The notes beneath the pieces were generated by a model, which saw nothing but the letters and a program-made list of their open reading frames with translations, searched no databases and was not told the DNA's origin. A stretch of 64,000 bases of DNA, taken from NCBI GenBank assembly GCA_000341795.1, contig AODO01000010.1, forward strand, positions 186,001 through 250,000, read 5' to 3'. Every line of letters begins with the position of its first letter. The stretch's first letter is position 1. Positions 18,244 through 28,529 of this stretch are shown one piece after another. The stretch comes from Rhodococcus triatomae BKS 15-14 (GTDB taxonomy: Bacteria; Actinomycetota; Actinomycetes; Mycobacteriales; Mycobacteriaceae). The translations under genes were made by a program, and so were the position numbers.

Positions 18244-19707
18244 GTGGCCGAAGTGAGACGTTTTGCGAAGAATACCGACCAGAAGGTGATGCGCCTGAGC
18301 ACGGGCCTGCCGCCGAGTTCTCTCGACGGAGGATTACGGGTACTGAGCACTGCCGCGAACCACAGCGTGCTCTGGATGGGCACCGCCGCAGGCATGGCCG
18401 TCGTCGGCGGGCGTGCCCGTCGCGCGGCCGTCAGAGGGCTGCTCGCGGTCGCCGGAGCCAGTGCACTGTCCAATGCCGTCCTCAAGCCGATCTTCCCTCG
18501 GCGCAGGCCACCCGCCGGGTCTGTCGAGTTCGCCCATCGCCGGGGGCTCCCCTCGCCCCGGTCGTCGTCATTTCCGTCCGGGCACTCGGCGTCCGCAGCG
18601 GCGTTCGCGACCGGTGTGGCGCTCGAGTATCCGGCCGCCGGCCTGGTTGTCGCCCCGGTCGCGTGCGCGGTCGCGTACTCCCGGGTCCACACCGGAGTGC
18701 ACTGGCCGTCCGATGTCGTGGTCGGCGCCGGGGTGGGCGCCGCGATCGCCCTCGCCACCCGCAGGTGGTGGGCGGTCCGTTCGGAAGATCCCGCGACCCT
18801 CGGCCCCGACCACCCGGCCCTCGCCCTGCCCGACGGCGACGGCATGATCGTGTTCGCCAACCCCGGATCGGGAAGTGACGGCGACGATCCGGTGTCGGAG
18901 ATCGAGGGGTACCTGCCGGGGGCCCGGATCGTCGAATTCGACGCCGACCGCGACTTCGCGGAGCAGATCGACGACGCGGTCGCAGACCTGTCGCCGAAGG
19001 CGCTCGGTGTGTGCGGCGGCGACGGCACCGTCGTCACCGTCGCCGCCGCCGCAGTGCGCAACGACCTGCCGCTCGCGGTGTTCCCCGGGGGGACGCTGAA
19101 CCACTTCGCCCGCGACGCGGGAGCCGGCGACATCGCGTCGACCGCGCAGGCGCTGGCCGACGGTGACGCCGAACTGGTCGATCTCGGGCGGGTGGGCGTC
19201 GACGGAGACGAGCCGTTGACATTCGTCAACACGGCCAGTCTCGGGGGCTACCCGGACGCGGTCCGCCTGCGGGAACGGTGGCAGCCCCGTCTCGGCAAGT
19301 GGCCGGCAGCCGCCCTCGCGATGGTGCGAGTCCTCGCCTCCGCCGAACCGCTCCGCGTCGAGATCGACGGTCGCCCGCATTCCGTGTGGATGCTGTTCGT
19401 CGGCAACGGCCGGTACTCGCCCGCAGACCAGGTCCCGATGTCGCGGCCCGAGTTGCATCGCGGAATCCTCGATGTCCGCTACCTGCTCGCGGATCATCGC
19501 TGGTCGAGGTTGCGCCTGGTCGCGGCCGCACTCACGGGAACCCTGGGGACCTCACGAACCTACGTCCAGCGACGCGTGCCGGATGTATCCGTCACGGTGA
19601 ACGGACCGAAGGTCGCGCTGGCGACCGACGGCGAAGTTGTCGCCGACGGCCGCCAGTTCGATTTCCGGAGCGATCCGCAGAGCGTGGTGCTCTACCGACA
19701 GGTGTGA
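18244..19707 (+). CDS. Fusion of PAP2-family phosphatase and diacylglycerol/sphingosine kinase-like domain
   Basis: A 487-residue two-domain lipid enzyme. The PAP2 half (about 30-175) contains all three phosphatase signature pieces: [13 protein letters not shown] (residues 111-114) and [12 protein letters not shown], within membrane-spanning segments. The C-terminal half (about 200-487) is a DAGK-type kinase domain with [12 protein letters not shown] and [11 protein letters not shown]. It could both phosphorylate a lipid and dephosphorylate a lipid phosphate or pyrophosphate; the substrate is unknown. It sits between pafA and prcA on the opposite strand, with no obvious proteasome role. The GTG at 18244 was chosen for its leaderless promoter and because it precedes the first helix. 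Confidence 0.9.
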   Translation: MAEVRRFAKNTDQKVMRLSTGLPPSSLDGGLRVLSTAANHSVLWMGTAAGMAVVGGRARRAAVRGLLAVAGASALSNAVLKPIFPRRRPPAGSVEFAHRRGLPSPRSSSFPSGHSASAAAFATGVALEYPAAGLVVAPVACAVAYSRVHTGVHWPSDVVVGAGVGAAIALATRRWWAVRSEDPATLGPDHPALALPDGDGMIVFANPGSGSDGDDPVSEIEGYLPGARIVEFDADRDFAEQIDDAVADLSPKALGVCGGDGTVVTVAAAAVRNDLPLAVFPGGTLNHFARDAGAGDIASTAQALADGDAELVDLGRVGVDGDEPLTFVNTASLGGYPDAVRLRERWQPRLGKWPAAALAMVRVLASAEPLRVEIDGRPHSVWMLFVGNGRYSPADQVPMSRPELHRGILDVRYLLADHRWSRLRLVAAALTGTLGTSRTYVQRRVPDVSVTVNGPKVALATDGEVVADGRQFDFRSDPQSVVLYRQV

Positions 19708-19721
19708 CCCCGATGTGCCGG

Positions 19722-20471
19722 TCAGGCCGGGGGCTCGGCACCCCCGGCCGGCTGACCCGCTTCGGGGAGCAGCGCCTCGAGGGCGGCGCCGCTGACGCGG
19801 CGGAACGCCCGACGGGGCCGCGACTGGTCCAGCACCGCGACCTCGAGGCTCGCGACACCGATCACGCGGCGTTCCGGCTCGCCGTTGCCCGACGTCGTTC
19901 CGTCCTGCAGGGCGTTCACCGCGATCGCGACCGCCGCGGCGAGATCGAGACCCGGTTCGTACGACGCTCGCAGCGCCGTCACGATGGGTTCCGTCGCGCC
20001 TCCCATCACCACGAACTGCTGTTCGTCGACGATGGAACCGTCGTACGTGATGCGGTACAGCTGCGCATGATGCGCCTGGTCTGAGCGCCCGACCTCCGCC
20101 ACGCACAGCTCCACCTCGTACGGCTTCGGCTGTTCGGTGAAGATCGTGCCGAGCGTCTGTGCGTAGGCGTTGGCAAGCGAACGCCCGGTGACGTCGCGGC
20201 GGTCGTAGGAGTACCCCCGCATGTCCGCGTGCATGATTCCGGCTCGCCTGAGGTTCTCGAACTCGTTGTACTTTCCGACCGCCGCGAAACCGAGGCGGTC
20301 GTAGAGCTCGCTCACCTTGTGCAGCGAGGACGACGGATTCTCCGCCACGAACAACACACCGTCCGCGTAGGTGAGCACGATGACGCTCCGGCCGCGCGCA
20401 ATGCCCTTGCGCGCCAGCTCCGAGCGATCCCGCATGATCTGCTCGGCGGAGGCGTAATACGGCATCGTCAC
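19722..20471 (-). CDS. prcA: 20S proteasome alpha subunit PrcA
   Basis: PrcA forms the outer heptameric rings that gate the proteasome. The 249-residue protein begins [20 protein letters not shown], the actinobacterial alpha-subunit N-terminus that closes the gate, then [20 protein letters not shown]. Position 20471 is a GTG whose bases overlap the prcB TGA (20468-20471); the ATG at 20465 is the alternative, two codons later. The C-terminal 25 residues are Pro/Ala/Gly-rich and variable in the family. The prcB-prcA order with 4-bp overlap is standard and favours equal subunit synthesis. Confidence 0.97.
   Translation of the reverse strand: MTMPYYASAEQIMRDRSELARKGIARGRSVIVLTYADGVLFVAENPSSSLHKVSELYDRLGFAAVGKYNEFENLRRAGIMHADMRGYSYDRRDVTGRSLANAYAQTLGTIFTEQPKPYEVELCVAEVGRSDQAHHAQLYRITYDGSIVDEQQFVVMGGATEPIVTALRASYEPGLDLAAAVAIAVNALQDGTTSGNGEPERRVIGVASLEVAVLDQSRPRRAFRRVSGAALEALLPEAGQPAGGAEPPA
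19725..19749. terminator. GC hairpin at the convergent PAP2-DAGK/prcA ends
   Basis: GGCCGGGGG (19725-19733) and CCCCCGGCC (19741-19749) form a perfect 9-bp stem with a 7-nt loop. It lies 18 bp after the PAP2-DAGK stop and inside the last codons of prcA, so it could stop rightward transcription. Confidence 0.55.
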
Positions 20472-21370
20472 GGCGTGTCACCTGCTTCCTGGGTGCGATC
20501 GGCGATCACGGCACGCGCGATCTCGGCGAGACGCGACTCGGCGACGATCTCGGCGCCCGCGTCGGTGATCACCACCGCCGTGGGATAGATCCCGCGCGTC
20601 GGATCGGGCCCACCCGTCGCGGAGTCGTCGTCCGCGGCGTCGTACAGCGACTCGACCGCCGCACGCAGTGCGCCGGCCTCGTCCGCCGCCGGATCGTAGA
20701 TCTTCTTCAGGGAGGACTTCGCGAACAACGAACCCGACCCCACGGCGTGGTACCCGGCACGTTCCTCGTACCGGCCGCCGACCACGTCGTACGAGACGAT
20801 CCGACCGGCCCTGGCCGAGTCGGTCGCGTCGAGGTCGTAGCCGACCAGCAGGGGTACGACCGCGAGCCCCTGCATCGCCGCACCGAGGTTGCCCCGGACC
20901 ATGGAGGAGAGCCGGTTGGCCTTGCCGTCGAACGTGAGCGGGACTCCCTCGATCTTCTCGTAGTGTTCGAGTTCGACCGCGAACAGGCGCACGAGCTCGA
21001 TCGCGACGCCCGCGGTCCCCGCGATGCCCGCCGCCGAGTAGTCGTCGGTGACGTAGACCTTCTCGACGTCCCGGCTGGCGATCAGGTTGCCCATCGTTGC
21101 CCTGCGGTCACCCGCGAGCACCACCCCACCCGCGAAGGTCAAGGCGACGATCGTGGTGCCGTGTGGGGCGACGTCCGAGCGTACGACCATCGGTTCACCC
21201 CTCTCTCCGGACGCTCCGAGTTCGAAGCGGTTCTCCGGCAACAGTTCCGGCGCATGCACACGTAGATGCTCGGCGAACGAGGAAAGCTGGGAATCGAAAC
21301 CCATCCGAGAGTCGAAACGCAGCATCCCGCCCCCCGTCACCGAACGCGCCGCCGGGGAATCGGCCGTCAC
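20468..21370 (-). CDS. prcB: 20S proteasome beta subunit PrcB
   Basis: PrcB forms the inner rings with the proteolytic sites. The 300-residue precursor carries a propeptide of about 71 residues, then the autocleavage junction [13 protein letters not shown], making Thr72 the catalytic Thr1. The mature domain continues with [20 protein letters not shown] (conserved Asp and Lys) and [16 protein letters not shown]. The GTG at 21370 overlaps the pup TGA (21367-21370). The gene is cotranscribed with pup and prcA. Confidence 0.97.
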   Translation of the reverse strand: MTADSPAARSVTGGGMLRFDSRMGFDSQLSSFAEHLRVHAPELLPENRFELGASGERGEPMVVRSDVAPHGTTIVALTFAGGVVLAGDRRATMGNLIASRDVEKVYVTDDYSAAGIAGTAGVAIELVRLFAVELEHYEKIEGVPLTFDGKANRLSSMVRGNLGAAMQGLAVVPLLVGYDLDATDSARAGRIVSYDVVGGRYEERAGYHAVGSGSLFAKSSLKKIYDPAADEAGALRAAVESLYDAADDDSATGGPDPTRGIYPTAVVITDAGAEIVAESRLAEIARAVIADRTQEAGDTP

Positions 21371-21561
21371 TGGCCGCCCTTTTGCACGTACGCGCGCACG
21401 AAGTCCTCGGCGTTCTCCTCGAGAACGTCGTCGATCTCGTCGAGCAGGTCGTCCGTCTCTTCCGCGAGCTTCTCGCGACGTTCCTGACCAGCACCACCGT
21501 CGCCGGTGACGGCATCGTCGTCGTCGCCACCGCCACTGCGTGTCGTCTGCTCCTGCGCCAT
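21367..21561 (-). CDS. pup: Prokaryotic ubiquitin-like protein Pup
   Basis: Pup is the disordered tag ligated to proteins for proteasomal destruction. The 64-residue protein is acidic, with the Mpa-binding region [39 protein letters not shown] at its C-terminal half. It ends GGQ, so the last Gln must be deamidated by Dop before ligation. The ATG at 21561 follows a GAGGAGG ribosome-binding site, so this gene is not leaderless. It lies 131 bp downstream of dop with its own probable promoter. Confidence 0.98.
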   Translation of the reverse strand: MAQEQTTRSGGGDDDDAVTGDGGAGQERREKLAEETDDLLDEIDDVLEENAEDFVRAYVQKGGQ

Positions 21562-21621
21562 AGCCGCCGACCTCCTCGTTCTCTCGTTGCACCGCTGCAC
21601 AGAGCGCGTGCTCGGACCTTC

Positions 21622-21627
21622 ACACTA
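21622..21627 (-). promoter_or_regulatory. Probable -10 box (TAGTGT) for pup-prcB-prcA
   Basis: A minus-strand TAGTGT in the dop-pup gap, about 60 nt before the pup ATG and just downstream of a hairpin. Confidence 0.35.
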
Positions 21628-21636
21628 CCGATCAGC

Positions 21637-21669
21637 GGCGACACCGGGCTGTTTCCCTGTCGTGTCGCC
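21637..21669 (-). terminator. Hairpin between dop and pup
   Basis: GGCGACAC (21637-21644) pairs with GTGTCGCC (21662-21669). It is 24 bp after the dop stop and could end dop messages or attenuate read-through into pup-prcBA. Confidence 0.6.
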
Positions 21670-21692
21670 GGCGATCGGTTCGCCTCGCCGAA

Positions 21693-23192
21693 TCAGGTGG
21701 TCAGCTGGTCCACCAGATCCGCCGCGGACGCCGCGGAATCCAGCAGCGCACCGACGTGCGCCTTGCTGCCGCGCAGCGGTTCCAGCGTCGGAATCCGTAC
21801 CAGCGAGTCGCGTCCCAGGTCGAAGATCACGGAGTCCCAACTCGCTGCCGCGATGTCCGCGCCGAACCGCCGCAGGCACTCGCCGCGGAAGTACGCCCTG
21901 GTGTCGGTCGGCGGGTTGTGAATCGCCTCCAGAACCTGCTGCTCGGTGACGAGTCGCTCGATGGACCCACGGGCGACGAGGCGGTTGTACAGACCCTTGT
22001 CCAGCCGGACGTCCGAGTACTGGAGGTCCAGCATGTGCAGCTTCGGGGCCGACCAGGACAGACCCTCACGCTTCCGGAAGCCTTCGAGGATCCGCAGTTT
22101 CGCGGGCCAGTCCAGGAGGTGCGCGCACTCGAGGGGATCGCGTTCGAGCAGGTCGAGGACGGTCGCCCACTTCGCCAGGATGTCGGCGGCGCGCACGTCG
22201 TCGGAACCTTCCCGCTCCACGAACCGGGCCGCCCGCTCGTGGTAGATCCGTTGCAGCGCGAGACCTGTCATCTCGCGTCCGTCGGCGAGCGCGACCGTCT
22301 GCCGCAGGGTGGGATCGTGGCTGATCTGGTGGACGGCGGTGACCGGACGCGCGAGTTGCAGGTCGGTCAGATCGACTCCCGCCTCCACCAGATCCAGCAC
22401 GAGGGCGGTGGTCCCCACCTTCAGATAGGTGGACCACTCGGCGAGGTTCGCGTCGCCGATGATGACGTGCAGCCGGCGGTACTTCTCGGCGTCGGCGTGC
22501 GGCTCGTCGCGGGTGTTGATGATCCCGCGCTTGAGCGTGGTCTCGAGTCCGACCTCGACCTCGATGTAGTCCGCACGCTGAGACAGCTGGAAGCCGGGCT
22601 CGTCGCCCGACTGACCGATTCCGACGCGACCGGACCCACAGATCACCTGACGCGACGCGAAGAACGGCGTCAGGCCCGTGATGATCGAGGTGAACGGGGT
22701 CTCCCGAGAACAGAGGTAGTTCTCGTGGGTGCCGTAGGAGGCGCCCTTGCCGTCCACGTTGTTCTTGTACAGCTGCAGGCGCGGGGCACCCGGGACGCTG
22801 GACGCGTGCCGGGCCGCCGCCTCCATCACCCGCTCCCCCGCCTTGTCCCAGATCACGGCGTCGAGCGGGTCGGTCACCTCGGGCGCCGAGTACTCGGGAT
22901 GGGCGTGATCGACGTACAGCCGCGCCCCGTTGGTCAGGATCATGTTCGCGGCACCGACCTCGTCGGCGTCGATCACCGGCGCCGGTCCGTTGAACCGGCC
23001 GAGGTCGAAACCACGGGCGTCGCGCAGAGGTGACTCCACCTCGTAGTCCCACCGCGTGCGTTTCGCCCTGGGAACGCCGGCAGCCGCCGCGTAGGCCAGG
23101 ACCGCTTGCGTGGAGGTCAGAATGGGGTTCGCCGTCGGTTCCGACGGGGACGAAATCCCGTACTCGACCTCGATACCGATGATCCGCTGCAT
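21693..23192 (-). CDS. dop: Pup deamidase/depupylase Dop
   Basis: Dop converts the C-terminal Gln of Pup to Glu and also removes Pup from substrates. The 499-residue protein is a PafA paralogue: [12 protein letters not shown] (nucleotide site), [14 protein letters not shown] with the catalytic Asp, [20 protein letters not shown] and [19 protein letters not shown]. The [22 protein letters not shown] region corresponds to the Dop-specific loop that distinguishes it from PafA. A TAGGCT box 7 nt before the ATG suggests leaderless transcription. Confidence 0.97.
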   Translation of the reverse strand: MQRIIGIEVEYGISSPSEPTANPILTSTQAVLAYAAAAGVPRAKRTRWDYEVESPLRDARGFDLGRFNGPAPVIDADEVGAANMILTNGARLYVDHAHPEYSAPEVTDPLDAVIWDKAGERVMEAAARHASSVPGAPRLQLYKNNVDGKGASYGTHENYLCSRETPFTSIITGLTPFFASRQVICGSGRVGIGQSGDEPGFQLSQRADYIEVEVGLETTLKRGIINTRDEPHADAEKYRRLHVIIGDANLAEWSTYLKVGTTALVLDLVEAGVDLTDLQLARPVTAVHQISHDPTLRQTVALADGREMTGLALQRIYHERAARFVEREGSDDVRAADILAKWATVLDLLERDPLECAHLLDWPAKLRILEGFRKREGLSWSAPKLHMLDLQYSDVRLDKGLYNRLVARGSIERLVTEQQVLEAIHNPPTDTRAYFRGECLRRFGADIAAASWDSVIFDLGRDSLVRIPTLEPLRGSKAHVGALLDSAASAADLVDQLTT

Positions 23193-23199
23193 GCCGTCG

Positions 23200-23205
23200 A
23201 GCCTA
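23200..23205 (-). promoter_or_regulatory. Leaderless-type -10 box (TAGGCT) of dop
   Basis: Minus-strand TAGGCT with a 7-nt spacer before the dop ATG at 23192; no SD sequence. Confidence 0.55.
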
Positions 23206-23246
23206 GAACCTCCGCTCGACTTGCACCGGCATCACCCGGCCCGGCC

Positions 23247-23270
23247 GATCCCGCCCGTCAGGGCGGGATC
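23247..23270. terminator. Hairpin with GTTT tail upstream of dop
   Basis: GATCCCGCCC (23247-23256), loop GTCA and GGGCGGGATC (23261-23270) make a perfect 10-bp stem, followed on the plus strand by GTTT. It lies 85 bp beyond the stop of the leftward Ddn-like gene and should isolate dop from it. Confidence 0.7.
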
Positions 23271-23354
23271 GTTTGACGCGTGGTCCGGTGCGGCTTCCGC
23301 CCTAATTGCCGATAAGTTGCGTTATGACATTATTGCAGGAAAACGAACAGCTGG
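23271..23354. other. Low-GC intergenic stretch between the dop terminator and the Ddn-like gene
   Basis: The stretch from about 23300 is markedly richer in A and T (for example TAATTGCCGATAAG and TTATGACATTATTGC) than the surrounding sequence. No ORF, tRNA or clear operator was recognised. It lies downstream of the Ddn-like gene and upstream of the hairpin. Confidence 0.5.
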
Positions 23355-23735
23355 TCATTTCCGAATCTCCAGGTCGAGGTAGGTGCTCGCACCGATTCGC
23401 TTCAGCACGAATCGAACCGGCACAGGCGCCCAGCGGGCGTTCTCGTCCTCCCCGACGACGGGATCGACCAGCGTGAGCAGCTGTCCCCTGGTCACGACGT
23501 CGACCGTGCCCGCAGCCAGGACGTTGCGCACCCAGTCACTCCCCTGCCCGTAGGTCAACGCGATTCGCAGCGCGTCGCCGCGCCGGAAGAGGCTCACAGG
23601 TGTGCTGTACAACCGGCCGCTCCGCCGGCCGCGATGCAAGACGATCGCGCAGCCCGGCATCCACCCGTGAACGAGAAGTGCGACGCGATTGGTCACCACC
23701 CGGTTGAACCGAGCGAGCCGTCGAGGAAGGGGCAC
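23355..23735 (-). CDS. Nitroreductase-family deazaflavin (F420)-dependent oxidoreductase-like protein
   Basis: A 126-residue split-barrel protein of the Ddn/DUF385 family. Recognisable are LVHGWMPGCAIVLHRGRRSG (cofactor strand-loop), RLYSTPVSLFRRGDALRIA and YGQGSDWVRNVLAAGTVDV, the last matching the family segment G-x-x-P/S-x-W-x-x-N-L. It probably binds F420 or FMN and reduces a small hydrophobic compound; the substrate is unknown. The start faces the Nudix gene across 35 bp. There is no signal peptide. Confidence 0.85.
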   Translation of the reverse strand: MPLPRRLARFNRVVTNRVALLVHGWMPGCAIVLHRGRRSGRLYSTPVSLFRRGDALRIALTYGQGSDWVRNVLAAGTVDVVTRGQLLTLVDPVVGEDENARWAPVPVRFVLKRIGASTYLDLEIRK

Positions 23736-23770
23736 GACCCGAGCCTAGTGCCGCGTGCCACGATGGACCG

Positions 23771-24301
23771 ATGGCTGAACATCCCGGCGGCCGGGTCGAC
23801 GAGATCGTCACCGTCTACGACGCCACCGGTCACGACGTCGGATCCGCTCCCCGCTCGCAGGTCTACGCCGAGGGGCTGTGGCACGCGAGCGCCGGCGTGC
23901 TCCTGCGCTCGACGGACGGCTCGCGAATCTACGTACATCGTCGCGATCCCGGGAAGGCGGTGTTCGCGGGGATGCACGACTGTCTTGCCGGCGGAGTCGT
24001 CGACCCCGGCGAGACCCCCGAGGTCACCGCCGCGCGCGAGCTCGCGGAGGAGCTGGGCGTCAGCGGTGTCGCACTGTCCCCTCTCGCACGCCTCGCATGG
24101 GACGGCGAATGGAACGGACGGCCCCTGCGCTGTCACCTGTTCGCCTTCGAGGGGCGTTGGGACGGCCCGATCGTGCATCAGCCGGGCGAGGTCGTCGCCG
24201 GATGGTGGTGGACCACCGAGGAACTGCGCGTCCACCTCGCCGACCCGTCGTGGCCGTTCGTGCCCGACACCCGGGCACTGCTCGCCGATCTGATCGTGTG
24301 A
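23771..24301 (+). CDS. Nudix hydrolase
   Basis: A 176-residue protein with a perfect Nudix box: GVVDPGETPEVTAARELAEELGV, about residues 75-97, satisfying G-x5-E-x7-REUxEExGU. The N-terminal part (EIVTVYDATGHDVG, then GLWHASAGVLL) resembles YfcD/isopentenyl-diphosphate-isomerase-like Nudix enzymes. It should hydrolyse a nucleoside-diphosphate-X compound with Mg; the substrate cannot be predicted. It is divergent from the Ddn-like gene and 70 bp upstream of the TetR gene. Confidence 0.9.
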   Translation: MAEHPGGRVDEIVTVYDATGHDVGSAPRSQVYAEGLWHASAGVLLRSTDGSRIYVHRRDPGKAVFAGMHDCLAGGVVDPGETPEVTAARELAEELGVSGVALSPLARLAWDGEWNGRPLRCHLFAFEGRWDGPIVHQPGEVVAGWWWTTEELRVHLADPSWPFVPDTRALLADLIV

Positions 24302-24338
24302 GGTCCCTCCGCGTCGGCTCGCTGACGACTCGGCTGAG

Positions 24339-24373
24339 ATAACAATGTCATTCCATGCGAATATCACTGTTAT
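24339..24373. promoter_or_regulatory. 35-bp palindromic operator at the TetR start
   Basis: Left arm ATAACAATGTCATTC (24339-24353) and right arm GAATATCACTGTTAT (24359-24373) match at 12 of 15 positions as inverted repeats around CATGC. The right arm covers the start codon at 24372, which suggests autorepression by the downstream TetR protein. Confidence 0.7.
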
Positions 24374-25049
24374 GAGTGTCCCGCACAACGCCGCCACCAC
24401 ACGAGACGCCGTCGTCGCCGCTGCACTGGAGATCGTCACGACCGACGGACCCGGTGGGCTCACCGTGCGCCGGCTCGCCGTTGCCGCTCGGACGTCGACG
24501 ATGGCCGTGTACACGCACTTCGGCAGTCTCGGCGGCGTCGCAGACGCTGTCGTCGAGGACGGCTTCGACGAACTGCGCCGGGCCACTTCCGCTGCGCCCC
24601 GGACCGGTGACGCGCTGACCGACCTCTTCGCGATCGCACTCACCTACCTCTCCTTCGCAGGTGAGAATCCGCAGTTGTACACGATGATGTTCCAGCACTC
24701 CGGCGCCGAGGCGAGTCGCGGCCGCCGCGGCGGTGTCGCTCCGGGTCCGAGAGCCGGTGCGCGTGGCGGACCCGCGGCGTTCAGGACGTTCCTCTCCGTG
24801 TTCACGCGAACCGAGCCGGAAGCGGCACTCGGCACCGAGATTCACGACGAGCAGCGACTCGGCTACGCAGCGGAACTCTGGAGCGCATTGCACGGCAACG
24901 CCATGCTCCGGATCGCGGGGCATCTCGATCCGGCCGACGACTCGGTGGCGTACTCCCTGCTCGTGGCACTCGCCGTCGGCAACGGTGTGGACCGGGATTC
25001 CGCGCTCCGCGCAGTCGACCAGGCGCGCAACGCAGTACGAGGCTGCTGA
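24372..25049 (+). CDS. TetR-family transcriptional regulator
   Basis: A 225-residue TetR-type repressor. The N-terminal HTH is clear: RDAVVAAALEIVTTDGPGGLTVRRLAVAARTSTMAVYTHFGSLGGVADAVVEDGF (about residues 11-65). A WHG-like C-terminal domain follows with LTDLFAIALTYLSFAGENPQLYTMMFQ. The central SRGRRGGVAPGPRAGARG stretch looks like a flexible loop. The ATG at 24372 is preferred over 24345 because the latter lies within the operator and adds residues before the family start. The ligand and targets are unknown; the Nudix gene upstream is a possible target. Confidence 0.88.
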   Translation: MSVPHNAATTRDAVVAAALEIVTTDGPGGLTVRRLAVAARTSTMAVYTHFGSLGGVADAVVEDGFDELRRATSAAPRTGDALTDLFAIALTYLSFAGENPQLYTMMFQHSGAEASRGRRGGVAPGPRAGARGGPAAFRTFLSVFTRTEPEAALGTEIHDEQRLGYAAELWSALHGNAMLRIAGHLDPADDSVAYSLLVALAVGNGVDRDSALRAVDQARNAVRGC

Positions 25050-25118
25050 AACGACCGGTGGTGGAGTGCAACGATGTCGTTGCACTCCACCACCGGTCCG
25101 GAATCCGAGCGCGAGGTA

Positions 25119-26894
25119 CTACAGGTACTGACCCGTGTTCGACTCGGTGTCGATCGCACGGCTGGCGCTGGCGTTCTTGCCGGTGACCAACGTGCGGATG
25201 TAGACGATCCGCTCACCCTTCTTGCCCGAGATACGCGCCCAGTCATCGGGATTCGTCGTGTTGGGCAGGTCCTCGTTCTCGGAGAACTCGTCCACGATCG
25301 AATCGAACAGGTGCTGAACCCTCAGACCCGGGGCTCCCGTCTCGAGAACCGCCTTGATCGCGTACTTCTTGGATCGGTCGACGATGTTCTGGATCATCGC
25401 TCCGGAGTTGAAGTCCTTGAAGTACAGGACCTCCTTGTCGCCGTTGGCGTACGTGACCTCGAGGAACCGGTTCTCGTCGCTCTCGGCGTACATCCTGTCG
25501 ACGACCCGTTCGATCATCGCCTTCACGCAGGACACACGGTCCCCGCCGAACTCGGCGAGGTCGTCGGCGTGCACCGGGAGCGTTTCGGTCAGGTACTTGG
25601 AGAAGATGTCCTGCGCGGACTCCGCGTCCGGCCGTTCGATCTTGATCTTCACGTCGAGACGGCCCGGCCGGAGAATCGCGGGATCGATCATGTCCTCGCG
25701 ATTGGAGGCACCGATGACGATGACGTTCTCGAGTCCTTCGACACCGTCGATCTCGCTGAGCAACTGCGGGACGACCGTCGTCTCGACATCGGAGGAGACA
25801 CCGGATCCTCGAGTCCGGAAGATGGAGTCCATCTCGTCGAAGAACACGATCACCGGGGTGCCTTCGGACGCCTTCTCCCGGGCCCGTTGGAAGATCATCC
25901 GGATATGGCGTTCGGTCTCGCCGACGAACTTGTTGAGCAGCTCGGGACCCTTGATGTTCAGGAAGTACGACTTCGCCTCCTTCGCGTCCTGTCCGCGGGC
26001 CTCGGCGATCTTCTTCGCGAGCGAGTTGGCGACGGCCTTGGCGATCAGCGTCTTGCCGCAGCCGGGCGGGCCGTAGAGCAGGACACCCTTCGGTGGTCGC
26101 AGTGCGTACTCGTGGAACAGGTCCTTGTGCAGGAAGGGGAGCTCCACGGCATCGCGGATCTGCTCGATCTGCCTGCCCAGGCCACCGATGTCGCCGTAGT
26201 CGACGTCCGGCACCTCCTCGAGCACCAGATCCTCGACCTCGGCCTTCGGAATCCGCTCGAACGCGTAGCCGGCCTTGGTGTCCACGAGGAGCGAGTCCCC
26301 GGGCCGCAGCTTGCGACCCGGCGAGTCGATGTCCTCGTCCTCCGCGTGCACGGTGGCGTCCGATGCGGCCACCGCCAGAGGGTGCGCGAGCCACACGACC
26401 CGCTCCTCGTCCGCGTGTCCGACGACGAGAGCGCGCTCACCGTCGTCCAGGACCTCGCGCAACGCGCAGATCTCGCCGATCCGTTCGAACGATCCGGCCT
26501 CGACGACGGTCAGTGCCTCGTTGAGTCGGACCGTCTGTCCCGGCTTGAGCTCCTCGGCGTCGACATTCGGAGAGCACGTCAACCGCATCTTCCGGCCCGA
26601 GGTGAACACGTCCACCGTCTGGTCCTCGTGCGCGGCAACCAGGACGCCGTAGCCGCTCGGCGGCTGGCCGAGGCGGTCGACCTCCTCGCGCAGGGCGATG
26701 AGCTGCTGTCGAGCTTCCTTCAACGTGTCCATCAGCTTGGAATTGCGGATCGACAGGGAGTCCACCCGCGACTCGAGTTCACGCACCTGCTCCGGCGACT
26801 GGGCAAGTTGTCGCCGAAGTGCAGCGGCCTCGAGCTTGAGGGCTTCGAGCTCCGCCCTGGCAGCCACCGAGTCCGGATTCTCTGTTGCGCTCAT
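25119..26894 (-). CDS. mpa: Proteasome-associated AAA ATPase Mpa/ARC
   Basis: Mpa unfolds pupylated proteins and feeds them to the 20S core. The 591-residue protein has an N-terminal coiled coil (about residues 10-75) that binds Pup, two OB-fold segments (about 75-230), an AAA module with Walker A GPPGCGKT, Walker [11 protein letters not shown] and the second-region [18 protein letters not shown]. It ends in GQYL, the family's penultimate-Tyr tail that docks into PrcA and opens the gate. The ATG at 26894 has a GGGAGGAG site (26901-26908) and a TAGCGT -10 box (26923-26928, minus strand). Confidence 0.97.
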   Translation of the reverse strand: MSATENPDSVAARAELEALKLEAAALRRQLAQSPEQVRELESRVDSLSIRNSKLMDTLKEARQQLIALREEVDRLGQPPSGYGVLVAAHEDQTVDVFTSGRKMRLTCSPNVDAEELKPGQTVRLNEALTVVEAGSFERIGEICALREVLDDGERALVVGHADEERVVWLAHPLAVAASDATVHAEDEDIDSPGRKLRPGDSLLVDTKAGYAFERIPKAEVEDLVLEEVPDVDYGDIGGLGRQIEQIRDAVELPFLHKDLFHEYALRPPKGVLLYGPPGCGKTLIAKAVANSLAKKIAEARGQDAKEAKSYFLNIKGPELLNKFVGETERHIRMIFQRAREKASEGTPVIVFFDEMDSIFRTRGSGVSSDVETTVVPQLLSEIDGVEGLENVIVIGASNREDMIDPAILRPGRLDVKIKIERPDAESAQDIFSKYLTETLPVHADDLAEFGGDRVSCVKAMIERVVDRMYAESDENRFLEVTYANGDKEVLYFKDFNSGAMIQNIVDRSKKYAIKAVLETGAPGLRVQHLFDSIVDEFSENEDLPNTTNPDDWARISGKKGERIVYIRTLVTGKNASASRAIDTESNTGQYL

Positions 26895-27063
26895 GTGCGA
26901 CTCCTCCCAGTTCGTTCCGTCAACGCTACCGCCGCGTGGGTGAAAGTGCGTTGCGACACTTGAGAGATCGCACACTCCAGGGCGTTTTCTGCGAAGTCGA
27001 ACTGCTTTCTTCTCATGTTAGCCTCACCTTCATCAATGCCGGTTTTCGAGGAAAGGCCACACC

Positions 27064-27570
27064 GTGATCACTCGCACGCCCCTCATCGCCGCCGGAGCAG
27101 TCCTCCTCGCGGTCGGCCTCGTCGGCTGCGGCTCGGACGACTCGGACGATTCGGCCACTGCGACGACGACCGCTGCCGCCGCTGCCACCACCAGCGCGAA
27201 TGCGACCACCTCCGGTGCCTCGACCGCCGGGAACGCCCCCACCGCGGAGGCCCTGGACGCGACACTGACGACCTTCTTCGATCCGGCGGTCCCCGTCGCC
27301 GACAAGGTCGTCCTGATCGACGACGGCGAGAAGCAGACGGCGGTCATCGAGCAGTTCAACGGCGTTCTGCAGCGCTACCCGCTGACGGCGGAGGTCACCG
27401 CGGTCACCCCGGTCGACGACGACACCGTGAAGACGACGACGACGATCGCCGGACCGCACGGCGGCGCCCCGACCGAGGTGGTGTTCGAGGAGGAGAACGG
27501 CGCCTGGGTCATCTCCACCGAGTCGGTCTGCTCGATCCTGGGAATGGGTCAGCTGACCTGCGCGCAGTAA
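27064..27570 (+). CDS. Lipoprotein resembling low-molecular-weight antigen MTB12
   Basis: A 168-residue exported protein. The signal peptide ends in a lipobox (LVGC, Cys22), predicting lipidation. It is followed by a Thr/Ala/Ser-rich linker (about 23-65) typical of surface-exposed actinobacterial lipoproteins. The globular part contains FFDPAVPVADKVVLIDDGEKQTAVIEQF and a C-terminal GAWVISTESVCSILG, similar to the MTB12/CFP-2 family of unknown function. The GTG at 27064 is preceded by GAGGAAAGG. It is divergent from mpa (169-bp shared upstream region) and convergent with trmI. Confidence 0.85.
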   Translation: MITRTPLIAAGAVLLAVGLVGCGSDDSDDSATATTTAAAAATTSANATTSGASTAGNAPTAEALDATLTTFFDPAVPVADKVVLIDDGEKQTAVIEQFNGVLQRYPLTAEVTAVTPVDDDTVKTTTTIAGPHGGAPTEVVFEEENGAWVISTESVCSILGMGQLTCAQ

Positions 27571-27592
27571 GCGGTACCGGCGTGGCGCAGCC

Positions 27593-28456
<864 letters not shown>

Positions 28457-28516
28457 TCAGTTGTTGTGGCCGGCGACCTCGGCGCCGGCCCCCGACGGCG
28501 TGTCGGACCCTCCGCA

Positions 28517-28522
28517 TAGCCT
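28517..28522 (+). promoter_or_regulatory. Leaderless-type -10 box (TAGCCT) of the RecB-like gene
   Basis: Plus-strand TAGCCT followed by 7 nt and GTG at 28530. Confidence 0.5.
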
Positions 28523-28529
28523 GCCAGGT

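Noticed and set aside
27018-27033. Possible IdeR/DtxR iron box (TTAGCCTCACCTTCAT) upstream of the lipoprotein gene
   Set aside because: It matches only about 10 of 14 positions of one side of the consensus, and the other half-site is absent.
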